Shown here piece by piece: positions 31,973 through 39,972 of a stretch of 40,407 nucleotides of DNA; positions within the stretch are counted from its first letter, which is position 1, and each line of letters begins with the position of its first letter. A program made the position numbers and the translations under genes. Source of the stretch: an uncultured Acidimicrobiales bacterium (lineage in GTDB: Bacteria; Actinomycetota; Acidimicrobiia; Acidimicrobiales; AC-14); NCBI GenBank assembly GCA_902805665.1, contig CADCTB010000213.1, positions 1-40,407 on the forward strand, written 5' to 3'. The notes under the pieces are model-generated. The model worked only from the letters and a program-made list of their open reading frames with translations. It was not told the DNA's origin and searched no databases.

Positions 31973-33112
31973 ATGGACGGCATGGGTGATCGGGTGCCCA
32001 GCGGGGTGCCCGACGTCGACGAGCTGCTCGGCGGTCTGATCCTCGGGGACAATGTCGTCTGGGTGCTCGATGACGCCGACGTCGTCCGCCACCTCGAGGA
32101 CGCGCTGATCCGGGAGGTCCGAGCCCGGGGCGAGGTTGTCTTCTATGTGACCGCCGGCCCAGACCCCGCCCGGCTGCAGGCCCGCCTCGGTCCGGGGGTG
32201 ACGGTGCTCGACGCCCGGGCCCGCGGCCACTACGGCGACGCCGCAGTGCTCGAGACGGCCGTCATCGAGGGGGCAAGGAACAACCCACCCGGATATGTCA
32301 TCTTCGACGGTCTCGTGCAGTTCGCCCGCCGCTGGGGCACGGCCAAGGCCGTCGCCTTCTTCAGTCGGGTGTGTCCGCGGCTCTTCGACCTGGGGGCCGT
32401 CGCCTACTGGCGGGCCCCACGGGCCGAGCTGGGATCTTCGTTCATCGAGCAGGTGACGAACGTGACCCAGTGCGTGCTGGAGGTGGCCGGGGGCCACCTG
32501 AGAGTGATCAAGGCCGAGGGCCGTCCGGCCTCCGTACAGGGTCGTCTCCTTCGCCTGGACCTCACCGCCGGCGTCCTCCGATTGGAGGACGAAAGGGCCC
32601 TTGGACGCCTCGGCCAGGGCCTGGAGCGGGTGCGCCGGGAGCGACACCTGAACCAGAGCGACCTCGCTCGCCTGGCCGGCGTCTCTCAGAGCGCAGTGTC
32701 CCAGGCCGAAGCCGGTCGGCGCGGACTGTCACTCGAGACCGTGATGCTGCTGTCCGAACGCCTCGGCATGGGGCTGGACGAACTGCTCGCCTCCGCACCC
32801 GCCGGTGGGTACGTGTTGGCCCGACGCCCCCGAACGGTCGGTGACACCAGCACCGCCCTCCTCGATGACCCGAAGGCCGGCCTGCGGGCCTACCTGGTCC
32901 GTTTGGAGCCGGGCGAATCCGGCGCCCCGGACCGGCCCCATAAGGGAGCGGAGCTGGTGCTGGTGGCCTCCGGGCTCGTCCAGCTGACCATCGGCTCGGA
33001 CACGCCCGTCATGCGGGCCGGGGACGCGGCCCTGGCCACCAGCGTCGGCGTGTCCGGCTGGCGCAACCTCACGAACGCCACAGCTTTCCTCTTCTGGGTG
33101 CTTCGCGACTAG
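31973..33112 (+). CDS. Regulator with degenerate KaiC-like domain, XRE helix-turn-helix and cupin
   Basis: 379 residues. 1-205 resembles KaiC/RecA-like ATPases: GVPDVDELLGG is their usual opening, YVIFDG (108-113) sits at the Walker B place, but the Walker A loop is replaced by GDNVVWVLDDADV with no GKT/S. 212-270 is a clear XRE domain (LNQSDLARLAGVSQSAVSQAE). 300-378 is a cupin (AYLVRLEPGES, HKGAELVLVASGLVQLTIG, GWRNLTNATAFLFWVL), a common ligand-sensing fold. AAAGGAGG lies 3 nt before ATG 31973; ATG 31982 is the alternative. Divergent from the hydrogenase over 122 nt. I infer a repressor or activator of the hydrogenase operon responding to a ligand bound by the cupin and an inactive nucleotide fold. 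Confidence 0.85.
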   Translation: MDGMGDRVPSGVPDVDELLGGLILGDNVVWVLDDADVVRHLEDALIREVRARGEVVFYVTAGPDPARLQARLGPGVTVLDARARGHYGDAAVLETAVIEGARNNPPGYVIFDGLVQFARRWGTAKAVAFFSRVCPRLFDLGAVAYWRAPRAELGSSFIEQVTNVTQCVLEVAGGHLRVIKAEGRPASVQGRLLRLDLTAGVLRLEDERALGRLGQGLERVRRERHLNQSDLARLAGVSQSAVSQAEAGRRGLSLETVMLLSERLGMGLDELLASAPAGGYVLARRPRTVGDTSTALLDDPKAGLRAYLVRLEPGESGAPDRPHKGAELVLVASGLVQLTIGSDTPVMRAGDAALATSVGVSGWRNLTNATAFLFWVLRD

Positions 33113-33204
33113 GATCATAATTAGCAACAGTCATACCGATACGAATATGAATCACTGGAAGTTATTCTGCCAGGGCAGCGCAGTCCCGATCCAGGAGCAT
33201 TGCC
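33113..33204 (+). promoter_or_regulatory. AT-rich leader of the DksA-type gene
   Basis: 92 nt that stand out for low GC in this window. CATAAT (33116-33121) could be a -10 box. TAGCAACAG (33122-33130) is also found, on the minus strand, at 31908-31900 beside the palindromes of the hydrogenase promoter. AGGAG lies about 8 nt before the ATG at 33205. Confidence 0.35.
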
Positions 33205-33585
33205 ATGAGCGCATCTCTGCAGTTGTCGGTGCATGAACCAGTTCTCACTCCCGACGTGCTTGGCCGGCTTCGCGCCCTGCTCGTCGGCGAGGCGGCAACA
33301 GTGACGGCCCGCCGGACCGAGCACGAAGCGTTGGCCGAACAGCTCCGCGGCCTTCTCGATGCCGACAGCGTCATCGAAAGGGAGCTCGCCGAGACGGGCG
33401 CCGTTCGGGCCGCGGAAACGTTGGCGGACATCCGGCACGCGCTGCATCGACTCGAGATCGGCGCGTACGGATCCTGTGAGGCGTGCGGGCTGCCGATGCC
33501 ATTGGCGCGGTTGGAGGCCATTCCGTCGGCTCGCCTGTGCGTGGCATGCACCGGACGCCGCGCCGGCTGCGCCCGATCGTTCTAG
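33205..33585 (+). CDS. DksA/TraR-type C4 zinc-finger protein
   Basis: A 126-residue protein: a helical first half (LTPDVLGRLRALLVGEAATV...LRGLLDADSVIERELAETG), then LADIRHALHRLEIGAYGSCE and the zinc finger CEACG-PMPLARLEAIPSARLCVACT. DksA-like proteins bind RNA polymerase and modulate rRNA and amino-acid promoters, often with ppGpp; actinobacteria use other factors for ppGpp, so the effect here is open. AGGAG precedes ATG 33205. The stop lies 4 nt from the end of the convergent membrane-protein gene. Confidence 0.88.
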   Translation: MSASLQLSVHEPVLTPDVLGRLRALLVGEAATVTARRTEHEALAEQLRGLLDADSVIERELAETGAVRAAETLADIRHALHRLEIGAYGSCEACGLPMPLARLEAIPSARLCVACTGRRAGCARSF

Positions 33586-33589
33586 TCGC

Positions 33590-34048
33590 TCACCGCCCAG
33601 GTGCGGTTCGCAACCGGACGATGACCATCCCGGCGGCCACCGCCCAGACCACCCCGAGCACGACCAGAAGGTTGGCCGTGTAGTTGTGGGGGAGCGAGGT
33701 GGGGTTGTTGACGGCCAGGCCGTAGGCCCGCACCAGGGGGTAGGAGAAGAGCGCGACGATGCCGCTCACGGCCAGGGCGGCCTGGACGATTGCCCGCGCC
33801 CGGCCGGGGACGGCCCGGGCCAGCAGGACACCGAGCAGGATCACGAGCGGGGCGACGAGGAGGTCGTGCAGCAGGGCTCCGCCGACCACGAAGCGGGCCA
33901 GGTTCCCGGGCCGGGTGTCCAGGCTCTTCTCGAAGATGCCCCGCAGTCCGAATCCGATGATGGCCCAGCCGGCGGCGGCCGATATCCAGAAGCGCGGACC
34001 GGCCCGGCGGTCGTCGTCCCGCTCCGGCTCGAGGGTGGCCGGGCTCAC
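33590..34048 (-). CDS. Four-helix membrane protein at the end of the molybdoenzyme operon
   Basis: 152 residues with four hydrophobic segments: FWISAAAGWAIIGFGLRGIF, LLHDLLVAPLVILLGVLLA, IVQAALAVSGIVALFSYPLV and ANLLVVLGVVWAVAAGMVIV. The rest is a short charged N-terminus. GTG 34048 overlaps the oxidoreductase stop (GTGA). Position and coupling suggest it helps the molybdoenzyme in the membrane, for example as an electron-transfer or assembly partner, but no haem-binding motif is evident. Function unknown. Confidence 0.75.
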   Translation of the reverse strand: MSPATLEPERDDDRRAGPRFWISAAAGWAIIGFGLRGIFEKSLDTRPGNLARFVVGGALLHDLLVAPLVILLGVLLARAVPGRARAIVQAALAVSGIVALFSYPLVRAYGLAVNNPTSLPHNYTANLLVVLGVVWAVAAGMVIVRLRTAPGR

Positions 34049-35259
34049 AGGACCACGACTTTGGTCACCCATTTGGTCTGCAGGACGCCCGGGCGGTTCG
34101 GTGCGATGAGCCGGCACGGGAAACCGTGGTCCAGGGCGAGCGGCTCCCCGTCGAGGTGCGTGGCGAGGAGGGTGTCGCGATCGTCGGCCTGACCGGAGTT
34201 GAGCGTCGACGTGCGGTAGGCGCCTTGGGGCTCGAGGGACTCCAGCAGGATGGTGCGGTCGGGCTCGGCGCCGGCCATGTCGAGGAGGTCCCGCACGCGG
34301 ACACCGCTCCAAGGGGCTGAATAGCTCCAGCCCTCCACGCAGGCGATCGGCAGCACGGTGTCGTGGGCCGGCAGGGCGCGCAGCTGGTCGAGGGTGAGCG
34401 ACATCGGACGGGCCACCCGACCCGAGATCTCCAGCCGGTAGGCCGGCGAGTTGGCCAGGTCGACGACGCCGGCGTTGGCCGCCCCTCGGTTGACGGGAAA
34501 GCCCTGGGGCCCGACCGTAGGATCGCGCGGCGCCAGCAGCCCCAGATGGCGCAGGGGCCTGATGGTCTGCCCGATCGTCGTCAGGGTGAGCAGCCCCGAC
34601 GCGGCGGCGACCGTGGTCAGCAGGCCCCTGCGGGACAGGCCCTCGCCCGGGCCTTCGGCGGTTGTGCGCAGGACGGGGTCGGCGGCCGCGAGCGCAGGCC
34701 GGCGGGACGGACGCTTCAGTGCCCGGCGGGTGATGAACCACTTCGACCCCACGTGGGAGACGATCGCCCCCATCGTCACCCAGGCCATCCAGTAGTGGGA
34801 GGCGGTGAAGGAGAACCGCCACGGGTACCACTGGGCGATGTTGGCGATCCCCGAGAACGTCATGAAGATGCCCCCGGCCACCAACGGGAACAGGCCGATG
34901 CGCTCGACGACCTGGCTGGCCCGCTTGGCGACGGGGAACGCCACGAACCGCGGCCAGACCACCCAGAGCTTGGCCACGAGAACCGGCATGGAGGCGATCC
35001 CCGCCACCACGTGGAGGCTCTGGGTGAACCGGTAGAGGCCCGCAGGGCGGGCGGGGATGGGCAGCCATGACAGCGGGTGCTGATGCACGTGGGAGTACAG
35101 CCCGGTGACGAAGCAGATGGAGAAGAGGATCCCGAGCGACGCGCCGAGGATGGCCGCCAGCCGCTCGTCCCGGAGGGCCGAGCGGTAAGGGCCTTGACGC
35201 AGTGGCTCGTCGTGCTCCGTCGTGTACCGCTGGATCGGCTCCGGCAGCTTGACGCTCAT
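34045..35259 (-). CDS. Membrane molybdopterin-dependent oxidoreductase with cytochrome b-like N-terminus
   Basis: 404 residues in two parts. The N-terminal half has four membrane helices with histidines placed as in dihaem cytochrome b561-type proteins: GLYSHVHQHP, FTQSLHVVAG, SHYWMAWVTM, IVSHVGSKW. A linker bears LSRRGLLTTVAAASGLL, a Tat-like segment in the middle of the chain. The C-terminal part is a sulfite-oxidase-family Moco domain with the pterin-binding cysteine in LPIACVEGWSYSAPW, and ends VLQTKWVTKVVVL. It starts by overlapping the methyltransferase stop (ATGA). The physiological substrate is unknown. Confidence 0.88.
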   Translation of the reverse strand: MSVKLPEPIQRYTTEHDEPLRQGPYRSALRDERLAAILGASLGILFSICFVTGLYSHVHQHPLSWLPIPARPAGLYRFTQSLHVVAGIASMPVLVAKLWVVWPRFVAFPVAKRASQVVERIGLFPLVAGGIFMTFSGIANIAQWYPWRFSFTASHYWMAWVTMGAIVSHVGSKWFITRRALKRPSRRPALAAADPVLRTTAEGPGEGLSRRGLLTTVAAASGLLTLTTIGQTIRPLRHLGLLAPRDPTVGPQGFPVNRGAANAGVVDLANSPAYRLEISGRVARPMSLTLDQLRALPAHDTVLPIACVEGWSYSAPWSGVRVRDLLDMAGAEPDRTILLESLEPQGAYRTSTLNSGQADDRDTLLATHLDGEPLALDHGFPCRLIAPNRPGVLQTKWVTKVVVL

Positions 35260-35924
35260 GCCGCAGCTTGCAACCGGGCGAACCACCGACCCGAGGGCGT
35301 GGCGCCCAGCGCGGCGACCGCGAGGCCGGCCGGCGCGGCCACGTCGGCGATGGCGTCGGCTCCGATCACCGCCCAGGCGAAGGGCTCGCTGCGGTGCCCG
35401 TCGAGCTCGAACCATGCAGTCACACGGCGGGATCCGGTGCCCGGCGGCTGTACCTCGGCGACGACCTGTCCGCCGGCGGTGGTGAGCTCCCGGCACCGGG
35501 CCAGGAGGCGGGTGGGGTCGCCTCCGATCCCGACGTTGCCGTCGAAGAGCAGCGCAGTGGCCCACCGCCCCTCGCCGGGCAGGGGCTGGAACAGGTCGCG
35601 TTGCAGAACTGTCGCGCCGCGGGCGCGCGCCAGGGCTATGGCGGAGGGCGAGGAGTCGACGCCGAGCGCCGGCACGGATCGGGACGCCAGGCTGACGACA
35701 AGCCGGCCCGGGCCGCAGCCGAGGTCGATGACGGGCCCTTGGACCGCGGCCAGAAGGTCCTGCTCCTCAGCAGTGGCGGGGTCGTGCCAGCGGGTGAGGT
35801 CCATGTCGAGCGTGTCGCCGTCCTCGGTGCGGAGCACGACCGAGGGGCGCTGCGGAACCCACTCTGAAGGGTGGGCCTGCGACAGCGCAGGCCTGCGCCG
35901 GTAGGTGGCGGTGAGGACGGCCAT
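35256..35924 (-). CDS. Class I SAM-dependent methyltransferase
   Basis: 222 residues. Motif I is VIDLGCGPGRLVVSLASR (about 93-110), then LGVDSSPSAIALARARGATV, LLFDGNVGIGGDPTRLLARC and a C-terminal beta sheet with GQVVAEVQPPGTGSRR. The N-terminal 60 residues (PSVVLRTEDGDTLDMDLTRWHDP) are specific to this subfamily. ATG 35924 shares one base with the stop of the DUF2064 gene (TGATG); its own stop overlaps the next gene by 4 nt. The acceptor is unknown. Confidence 0.82.
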   Translation of the reverse strand: MAVLTATYRRRPALSQAHPSEWVPQRPSVVLRTEDGDTLDMDLTRWHDPATAEEQDLLAAVQGPVIDLGCGPGRLVVSLASRSVPALGVDSSPSAIALARARGATVLQRDLFQPLPGEGRWATALLFDGNVGIGGDPTRLLARCRELTTAGGQVVAEVQPPGTGSRRVTAWFELDGHRSEPFAWAVIGADAIADVAAPAGLAVAALGATPSGRWFARLQAAA

Positions 35925-36565
35925 CAGACGTGGGCGGCGATCGGAAGCACGCCTAGAGTTCGGGCCAGCGCGGCCGTCCGGATGGCCCGGCCATCGGCGG
36001 TGACGGCGGGGAGATCGGCGATCGTGTCGAGATCCACGAGCGTGGGCAGGGTCGTGATCTCGAGCCCCAGACCTATCAGCCGGGCCCGCTGCGCGGCGCC
36101 AGTGGCGCTGGTGCTCATGGGGATGTCGTGGAACACCCGGGCGTCGGCCCGGCGAAGGCCGATGGCCCACCAGCCGCCGTCCGCGGCGAAACCGAGTGCG
36201 GCGCTCGTGGTGTCGAGAGCGGACAGGGCATCGTCGAGCAGGCCGGCCGTCACCTGCGGTGTATCCATCCCGATCTGCACGCCCGGACCGCCGGCTGCTG
36301 CCCACGCCGCCGCCAGCCGGCGGTCGAAGGACCCCTCGACCTGGGGGACCACCTCGAAGCCGGAAGGCAGCCAGGGTCCCGGTTCCCCGTCGAGGGCGAT
36401 GATGCGCCGGCCGGCGCCGCAGGCGGCCACTGCGTCGAGCGTGTCGGCCAGTGCCGCCTCGGCCAGGCCGGCCGCCTCCTCCGGCGTGCACGGCGGGCAT
36501 AGGCGGGTCTTCACCCGCCCCGGCACCGGCGATTTGGCCATCACCAGCAGGTGCACGCCGCTCAC
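35924..36565 (-). CDS. DUF2064/TIGR04282 glycosyltransferase-like protein
   Basis: A 213-residue GT-A fold protein. VMAKSPVPGRVKTRLCPPCT at the start is the family hallmark. QIGMDTPQVTAGLLDDALSA carries the metal-binding Asp, and AADGGWWAIGLRR follows. TIGR04282 is named after arsenosugar biosynthesis, but its wide actinobacterial occurrence and lack of arsenic genes here argue for another sugar or nucleotide transfer. GTG 36565 starts 46 nt after the GT2 stop, and it overlaps the methyltransferase start. Confidence 0.85.
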   Translation of the reverse strand: MSGVHLLVMAKSPVPGRVKTRLCPPCTPEEAAGLAEAALADTLDAVAACGAGRRIIALDGEPGPWLPSGFEVVPQVEGSFDRRLAAAWAAAGGPGVQIGMDTPQVTAGLLDDALSALDTTSAALGFAADGGWWAIGLRRADARVFHDIPMSTSATGAAQRARLIGLGLEITTLPTLVDLDTIADLPAVTADGRAIRTAALARTLGVLPIAAHV

Positions 36566-36611
36566 CGGCCATCCGCCCGGTGATTGGCGCGGGAGCGGCC
36601 TCCCGGGCCAC

Positions 36612-37265
36612 TCATGTTGCGAGCACCCGGCTCATGTCCCGAACTGCCCGCATCGTCCCAGAGACGGTGCCGGTGACCTTGGACCGGCCGGTGCGGGGGA
36701 AGTAAGGGACGGGCAGCTCGTCAATGCGCCAGTTGGCGGCTGCGGCGCGCAGGATCATCTCCAGCGGCCAGCCGAACCGCCGGTCCTCGATGCCCAGGGC
36801 CAGCAGGTCGTCGCGCCGGGCCGCCCGCATAGGACCGAGGTCAGCCAGCTTGCGTCCGGTGCGCCGGCGTATCTCCAGGGCCAGGAACCGGTTCGCCATC
36901 CGGGCGTGCAGCGGCCAGGCGCCGGCCACGGTGGGGCGGCGGGCGCCCATGACGAGGTCGCTGGTGCCGGCGAGAACCGGCGCCGCGACCTGGAGAAGGT
37001 CGAACGGGTCGAGCGAGCCGTCACCGTCCATGAAGCAGACCACACCGTCGTCCGGCTTGGCCGCGAGGAGCCCCGCCCAGCAGGCGGCGCCGAAGCCGCG
37101 GGCCGGCTCCTCGACCACGATGGCGCCCGACCTCCGGGCGATGTCGCCCGAGCCGTCGGTGGAGCCGTTGTCGGCCACGACTGCCGTGTAGCCAGGAGGC
37201 ATGCCGGCCAGCAGCGCCGGCAGCGCCGCGGCCTCGTTGAGGACGGGAATCACGACGTGGGGCAT
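36612..37265 (-). CDS. Family 2 glycosyltransferase
   Basis: 217 residues, GT-A fold with VVIPVLNEAAALPALL, VVADNGSTDGSGDIAR and the DxD-type CFMDGDGSLDP (about 81-91). There are no transmembrane helices, unlike polyprenyl-phosphate mannose synthases with membrane anchors. The ending YFPRTGRSKVTGTVSGTMRA is typical of polyprenyl-phosphate hexosyltransferases. ATG 37265 is chosen since the frame up to 37328 gives non-homologous residues. First gene of the minus-strand operon, divergent from the epimerase across 131 nt. Confidence 0.85.
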   Translation of the reverse strand: MPHVVIPVLNEAAALPALLAGMPPGYTAVVADNGSTDGSGDIARRSGAIVVEEPARGFGAACWAGLLAAKPDDGVVCFMDGDGSLDPFDLLQVAAPVLAGTSDLVMGARRPTVAGAWPLHARMANRFLALEIRRRTGRKLADLGPMRAARRDDLLALGIEDRRFGWPLEMILRAAAANWRIDELPVPYFPRTGRSKVTGTVSGTMRAVRDMSRVLAT

Positions 37266-37396
37266 CAGCGGATCACCATGCGATGAGTTCTTCGCCGCCG
37301 GAGCCCTGCTCGGACGGACGTGGGGCACAATCGACCCGTGTCCCTCACCGCCTTCCCGCCGCCGGTTCTCGTCGTAGCGGGGGACCCTACCGTTTC

Positions 37397-38446
37397 ATGA
37401 GGGTCCTGGTGACGGGCGGGGCGGGCTTCATCGGCTCGCACGTGGTCGACGAGCTGCTCGGCGGAGGCGCCGACGTACGGGTCGTCGACAACCTCGTCGC
37501 CCATGCCGGCGTTCCCGACTACCTCGACCCGGCGGTCGACCTGATGGTCGCCGACCTCGCCGCGCCCGGGGTGGCCGAGGAGGCCGTGACCGGGGTCGAC
37601 GCCGTGTGCCACCAGGCCGCGAAGGTGGGGCTCGGCGTGGACTTCGGCGACGTCGGCGGCTACGTGACCGACAACGACCTGGGGACGGCCCGCCTGCTCG
37701 AGGCCCTGTGGCGGCGGTCGTTCACCGGCCGGCTGGTGCTGGCCAGCAGCATGGTGGTCTACGGCGAGGGGCGGTACCGGTGCGCGGAGCACGGCGACGT
37801 GCGTCCCGGCCCCCGCACCGAGGTCGACCTGGCCGCCGGCCGCTTCGACCCCGTGTGCCCGGCGGAGGGATGCGCCGAGCGGGCCAGCTGGGCCACCATC
37901 GACGAGACAGCTCCCGTCGACCCCCGGAACGTCTACGCCGCCACCAAGCTCCACCAGGAGCACCTCTGCGCCCTCTGGGCCCGAGAAGCCGGGACGACGG
38001 CCGTCGCCCTGCGCTACCACAACGTGTACGGGCCCCGGATGCCGCGGGACACGCCGTATGCCGGGGTGGCGTCGATCTTTCGCAGCGCATTGGCGGGCGG
38101 ACGGGCTCCGGAGGTCTACGAGGACGGCGGCCAGACCCGGGACTTCGTGCACGTGACCGACGTGGCCCGGGCCAACGTCCTGGCCCTCACCGCCCCGGTC
38201 CACGCCGCTTTCCTGGCCTGCAACATCGCCAGCGGGTCGCCCCACACCGTCGGCGACCTGGCCCGAGCCCTCGCCGGGGCCGGCCGGGCGAACCTGGAAC
38301 CGGTCGTCACGGGCAAGTGGCGCCTGGGCGACGTCCGCCACATCGTGGCCTCGCCCGCCCGGGCCGCGGACACGATCGGATTCGTCGCCGAGGTCGACTT
38401 CGCCGTAGGCATGGCCGAGTTCGCCCACGCCGTCCAGCGATCCTGA
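37397..38446 (+). CDS. NAD-dependent nucleotide-sugar epimerase/dehydratase
   Basis: A 349-residue extended SDR. RVLVTGGAGFIGSHVVDELL binds NAD, SSMVVYGEG has the catalytic Ser, and YAATKLHQE the Tyr-Lys pair. An insertion after VVYGEG bears CAEHG and CPAEGC, a candidate zinc-binding set also known from relatives. DFVHVTDVARANV is the late family motif. The substrate is presumably a UDP- or GDP-sugar. ATG 37397 begins right at the first strand. The stop is 5 nt before the GT-C gene. Confidence 0.88.
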   Translation: MRVLVTGGAGFIGSHVVDELLGGGADVRVVDNLVAHAGVPDYLDPAVDLMVADLAAPGVAEEAVTGVDAVCHQAAKVGLGVDFGDVGGYVTDNDLGTARLLEALWRRSFTGRLVLASSMVVYGEGRYRCAEHGDVRPGPRTEVDLAAGRFDPVCPAEGCAERASWATIDETAPVDPRNVYAATKLHQEHLCALWAREAGTTAVALRYHNVYGPRMPRDTPYAGVASIFRSALAGGRAPEVYEDGGQTRDFVHVTDVARANVLALTAPVHAAFLACNIASGSPHTVGDLARALAGAGRANLEPVVTGKWRLGDVRHIVASPARAADTIGFVAEVDFAVGMAEFAHAVQRS

Positions 38447-38451
38447 CCTCC

Positions 38452-39831
38452 GTGGAGCGACGTGGGGGCCCGGCCACCGCCTTCGTCATCGCCGGTGTCC
38501 TCGGCGTCGGGTTCTCCCTGGAGTTCGCCACGGGGGAGCCCTTGCGGAACGCCGGGTGGGCGCTGCTGGTGCGCCTTGCCGGGTGGACGGTGGTCTGGGC
38601 CGTGGCGGTGGTGTGCGCCCTCCGCCTGCCTCGCCGGGTGGCGGTTCCTGCGGTGTTGGCGGTGGCTGTGGTCCTCCGTCTGGCGTCGCTGGCCGGCCAG
38701 CCCATTCTCTCCGACGACCTGTACCGCTACGCCTGGGACGGGCGGGTGCAGGTCTCGGGCACCGACCCCTACCGCTACCCCCCTGACTCGGACCGTCTTG
38801 CCGGCCTCCGCGAGGAGTGGCTGTGGCCCGACGCCGAGGGCTGCGCCCGCCTGCAGCGGCCGGAGGGATGCACCCGGATCAACCGGGCTGCGGTGCACAC
38901 CATCTACCCCCCGGTGGCGGAGGCGTGGTTCACCGTCGTGTACCGGGTGGCGGGCATCGGAACGCACCACAAGGCCTGGCAGGTGGCCGGCCTTCTGGGC
39001 GATGTCGCCCTCGTCGCCCTGCTGCCGGCGGTACTGCGGGCCTACAAGCGCGACGAGCGGTGGACGGCCCTGTACGCCCTGTCGCCGATCCCGGTCGTGG
39101 AGGTGGTCAACAACGGGCACGTCGACGGGCTGGCCGCCCTGTTCGCCGTCCTCGCCCTGCTCGCGTTCGCCCGCCGCCGCCCCGGTTGGGCGGGTGCGCT
39201 CATCGGCGCGGCGGCGATGATCAAGCTCTACCCGGCTGTGCTCGGCCTGGCCTTCGTGGCGGGAGTCGGTCTCCGGCGCCGGGCTCCGCTGGCCCGGCTG
39301 ATCGGCGGCGCAGCCGCAGTGGTCGTCGTGGGCTACCTGCCCCATGTGGCCGCCGTGGGCCTGCGGGTCCTCGGCTACCTCCCGGGGTACCTGCGTGAGG
39401 AGAAGTACGCCGAGGGCGGCCGGTATCTCCTCGCCGGCCTGCTGGGCCTCCCGGCCGGTCCGACGGCGGTGCTTGCGGGCGCAGGCCTGGCTGCGGTCGC
39501 CGGATGGGTGCTGCTGCGCCGCCCGGACGTGCCCCGCGGCTGCGCCGCGCTCATCGGCGGCCTGCTCCTGGCCGTGACGCCCGTCCAGCCCTGGTACGCG
39601 GTGACCCTGCTGGCCGTGGCCACCATTGCCGTGCGGCCGGCCTGGACGGCGCTGGCCGTCGCCGGGTACCCCTACTTCTTCGCCGTCCTCCTCGACTCGC
39701 CCCATGCGGTCGCCATCGGCCGGGTCTCGTTCGGCCTGGCGCTGGTCGTGGTCGTGCTCGGAGGCCGGCTCCGCCCCCCGCATCCCGACCTCGTCGCGCC
39801 GCGGATGACGGGTGAGCTGAAGGTGACCTAG
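38452..39831 (+). CDS. GT-C mannosyltransferase-like membrane protein (GT87/DUF2029 type)
   Basis: A 459-residue polytopic protein with about ten hydrophobic helices. The first large extracellular loop has SDDLYRYAWDGRVQVSGTDPY, the acidic catalytic pattern of polyprenyl-phosphate-mannose-dependent GT-C enzymes, and VNNGHVDGLAALFAVLALLA and AAMIKLYPAVLGLAF follow as in GT87. It probably adds a sugar to an envelope lipid or protein, using a lipid-linked donor that the neighbouring GT2 could supply. GTG 38452 lies 5 nt after the epimerase stop. tRNA-Asp starts 19 nt after its own stop. Confidence 0.88.
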   Translation: MERRGGPATAFVIAGVLGVGFSLEFATGEPLRNAGWALLVRLAGWTVVWAVAVVCALRLPRRVAVPAVLAVAVVLRLASLAGQPILSDDLYRYAWDGRVQVSGTDPYRYPPDSDRLAGLREEWLWPDAEGCARLQRPEGCTRINRAAVHTIYPPVAEAWFTVVYRVAGIGTHHKAWQVAGLLGDVALVALLPAVLRAYKRDERWTALYALSPIPVVEVVNNGHVDGLAALFAVLALLAFARRRPGWAGALIGAAAMIKLYPAVLGLAFVAGVGLRRRAPLARLIGGAAAVVVVGYLPHVAAVGLRVLGYLPGYLREEKYAEGGRYLLAGLLGLPAGPTAVLAGAGLAAVAGWVLLRRPDVPRGCAALIGGLLLAVTPVQPWYAVTLLAVATIAVRPAWTALAVAGYPYFFAVLLDSPHAVAIGRVSFGLALVVVVLGGRLRPPHPDLVAPRMTGELKVT

Positions 39832-39850
39832 GCTGGAATTGTCATCGCAG

Positions 39851-39925
39851 GGTCCTGTGGTGCAGCTTGGAGTGCACGCCGCCCTGTCAAGGCGGAGGTC
39901 GCGAGTTCAAATCTCGTCAGGACCG
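39851..39925 (+). tRNA. tRNA-Asp (anticodon GTC)
   Basis: A 75-nt cloverleaf. Acceptor GGTCCTG pairs with CAGGACC, discriminator G 39925. The anticodon stem GCCGC/GGCGG has the loop CTGTCAA with anticodon GTC. The T-arm is GCGAG-TTCAAAT-CTCGT. CCA is not encoded. Confidence 0.95.
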
Positions 39926-39972
39926 CGGTAGTAAAGGGTTCAGTCGTTGTAGAGCAGTCCTAGGTAGTCCAC

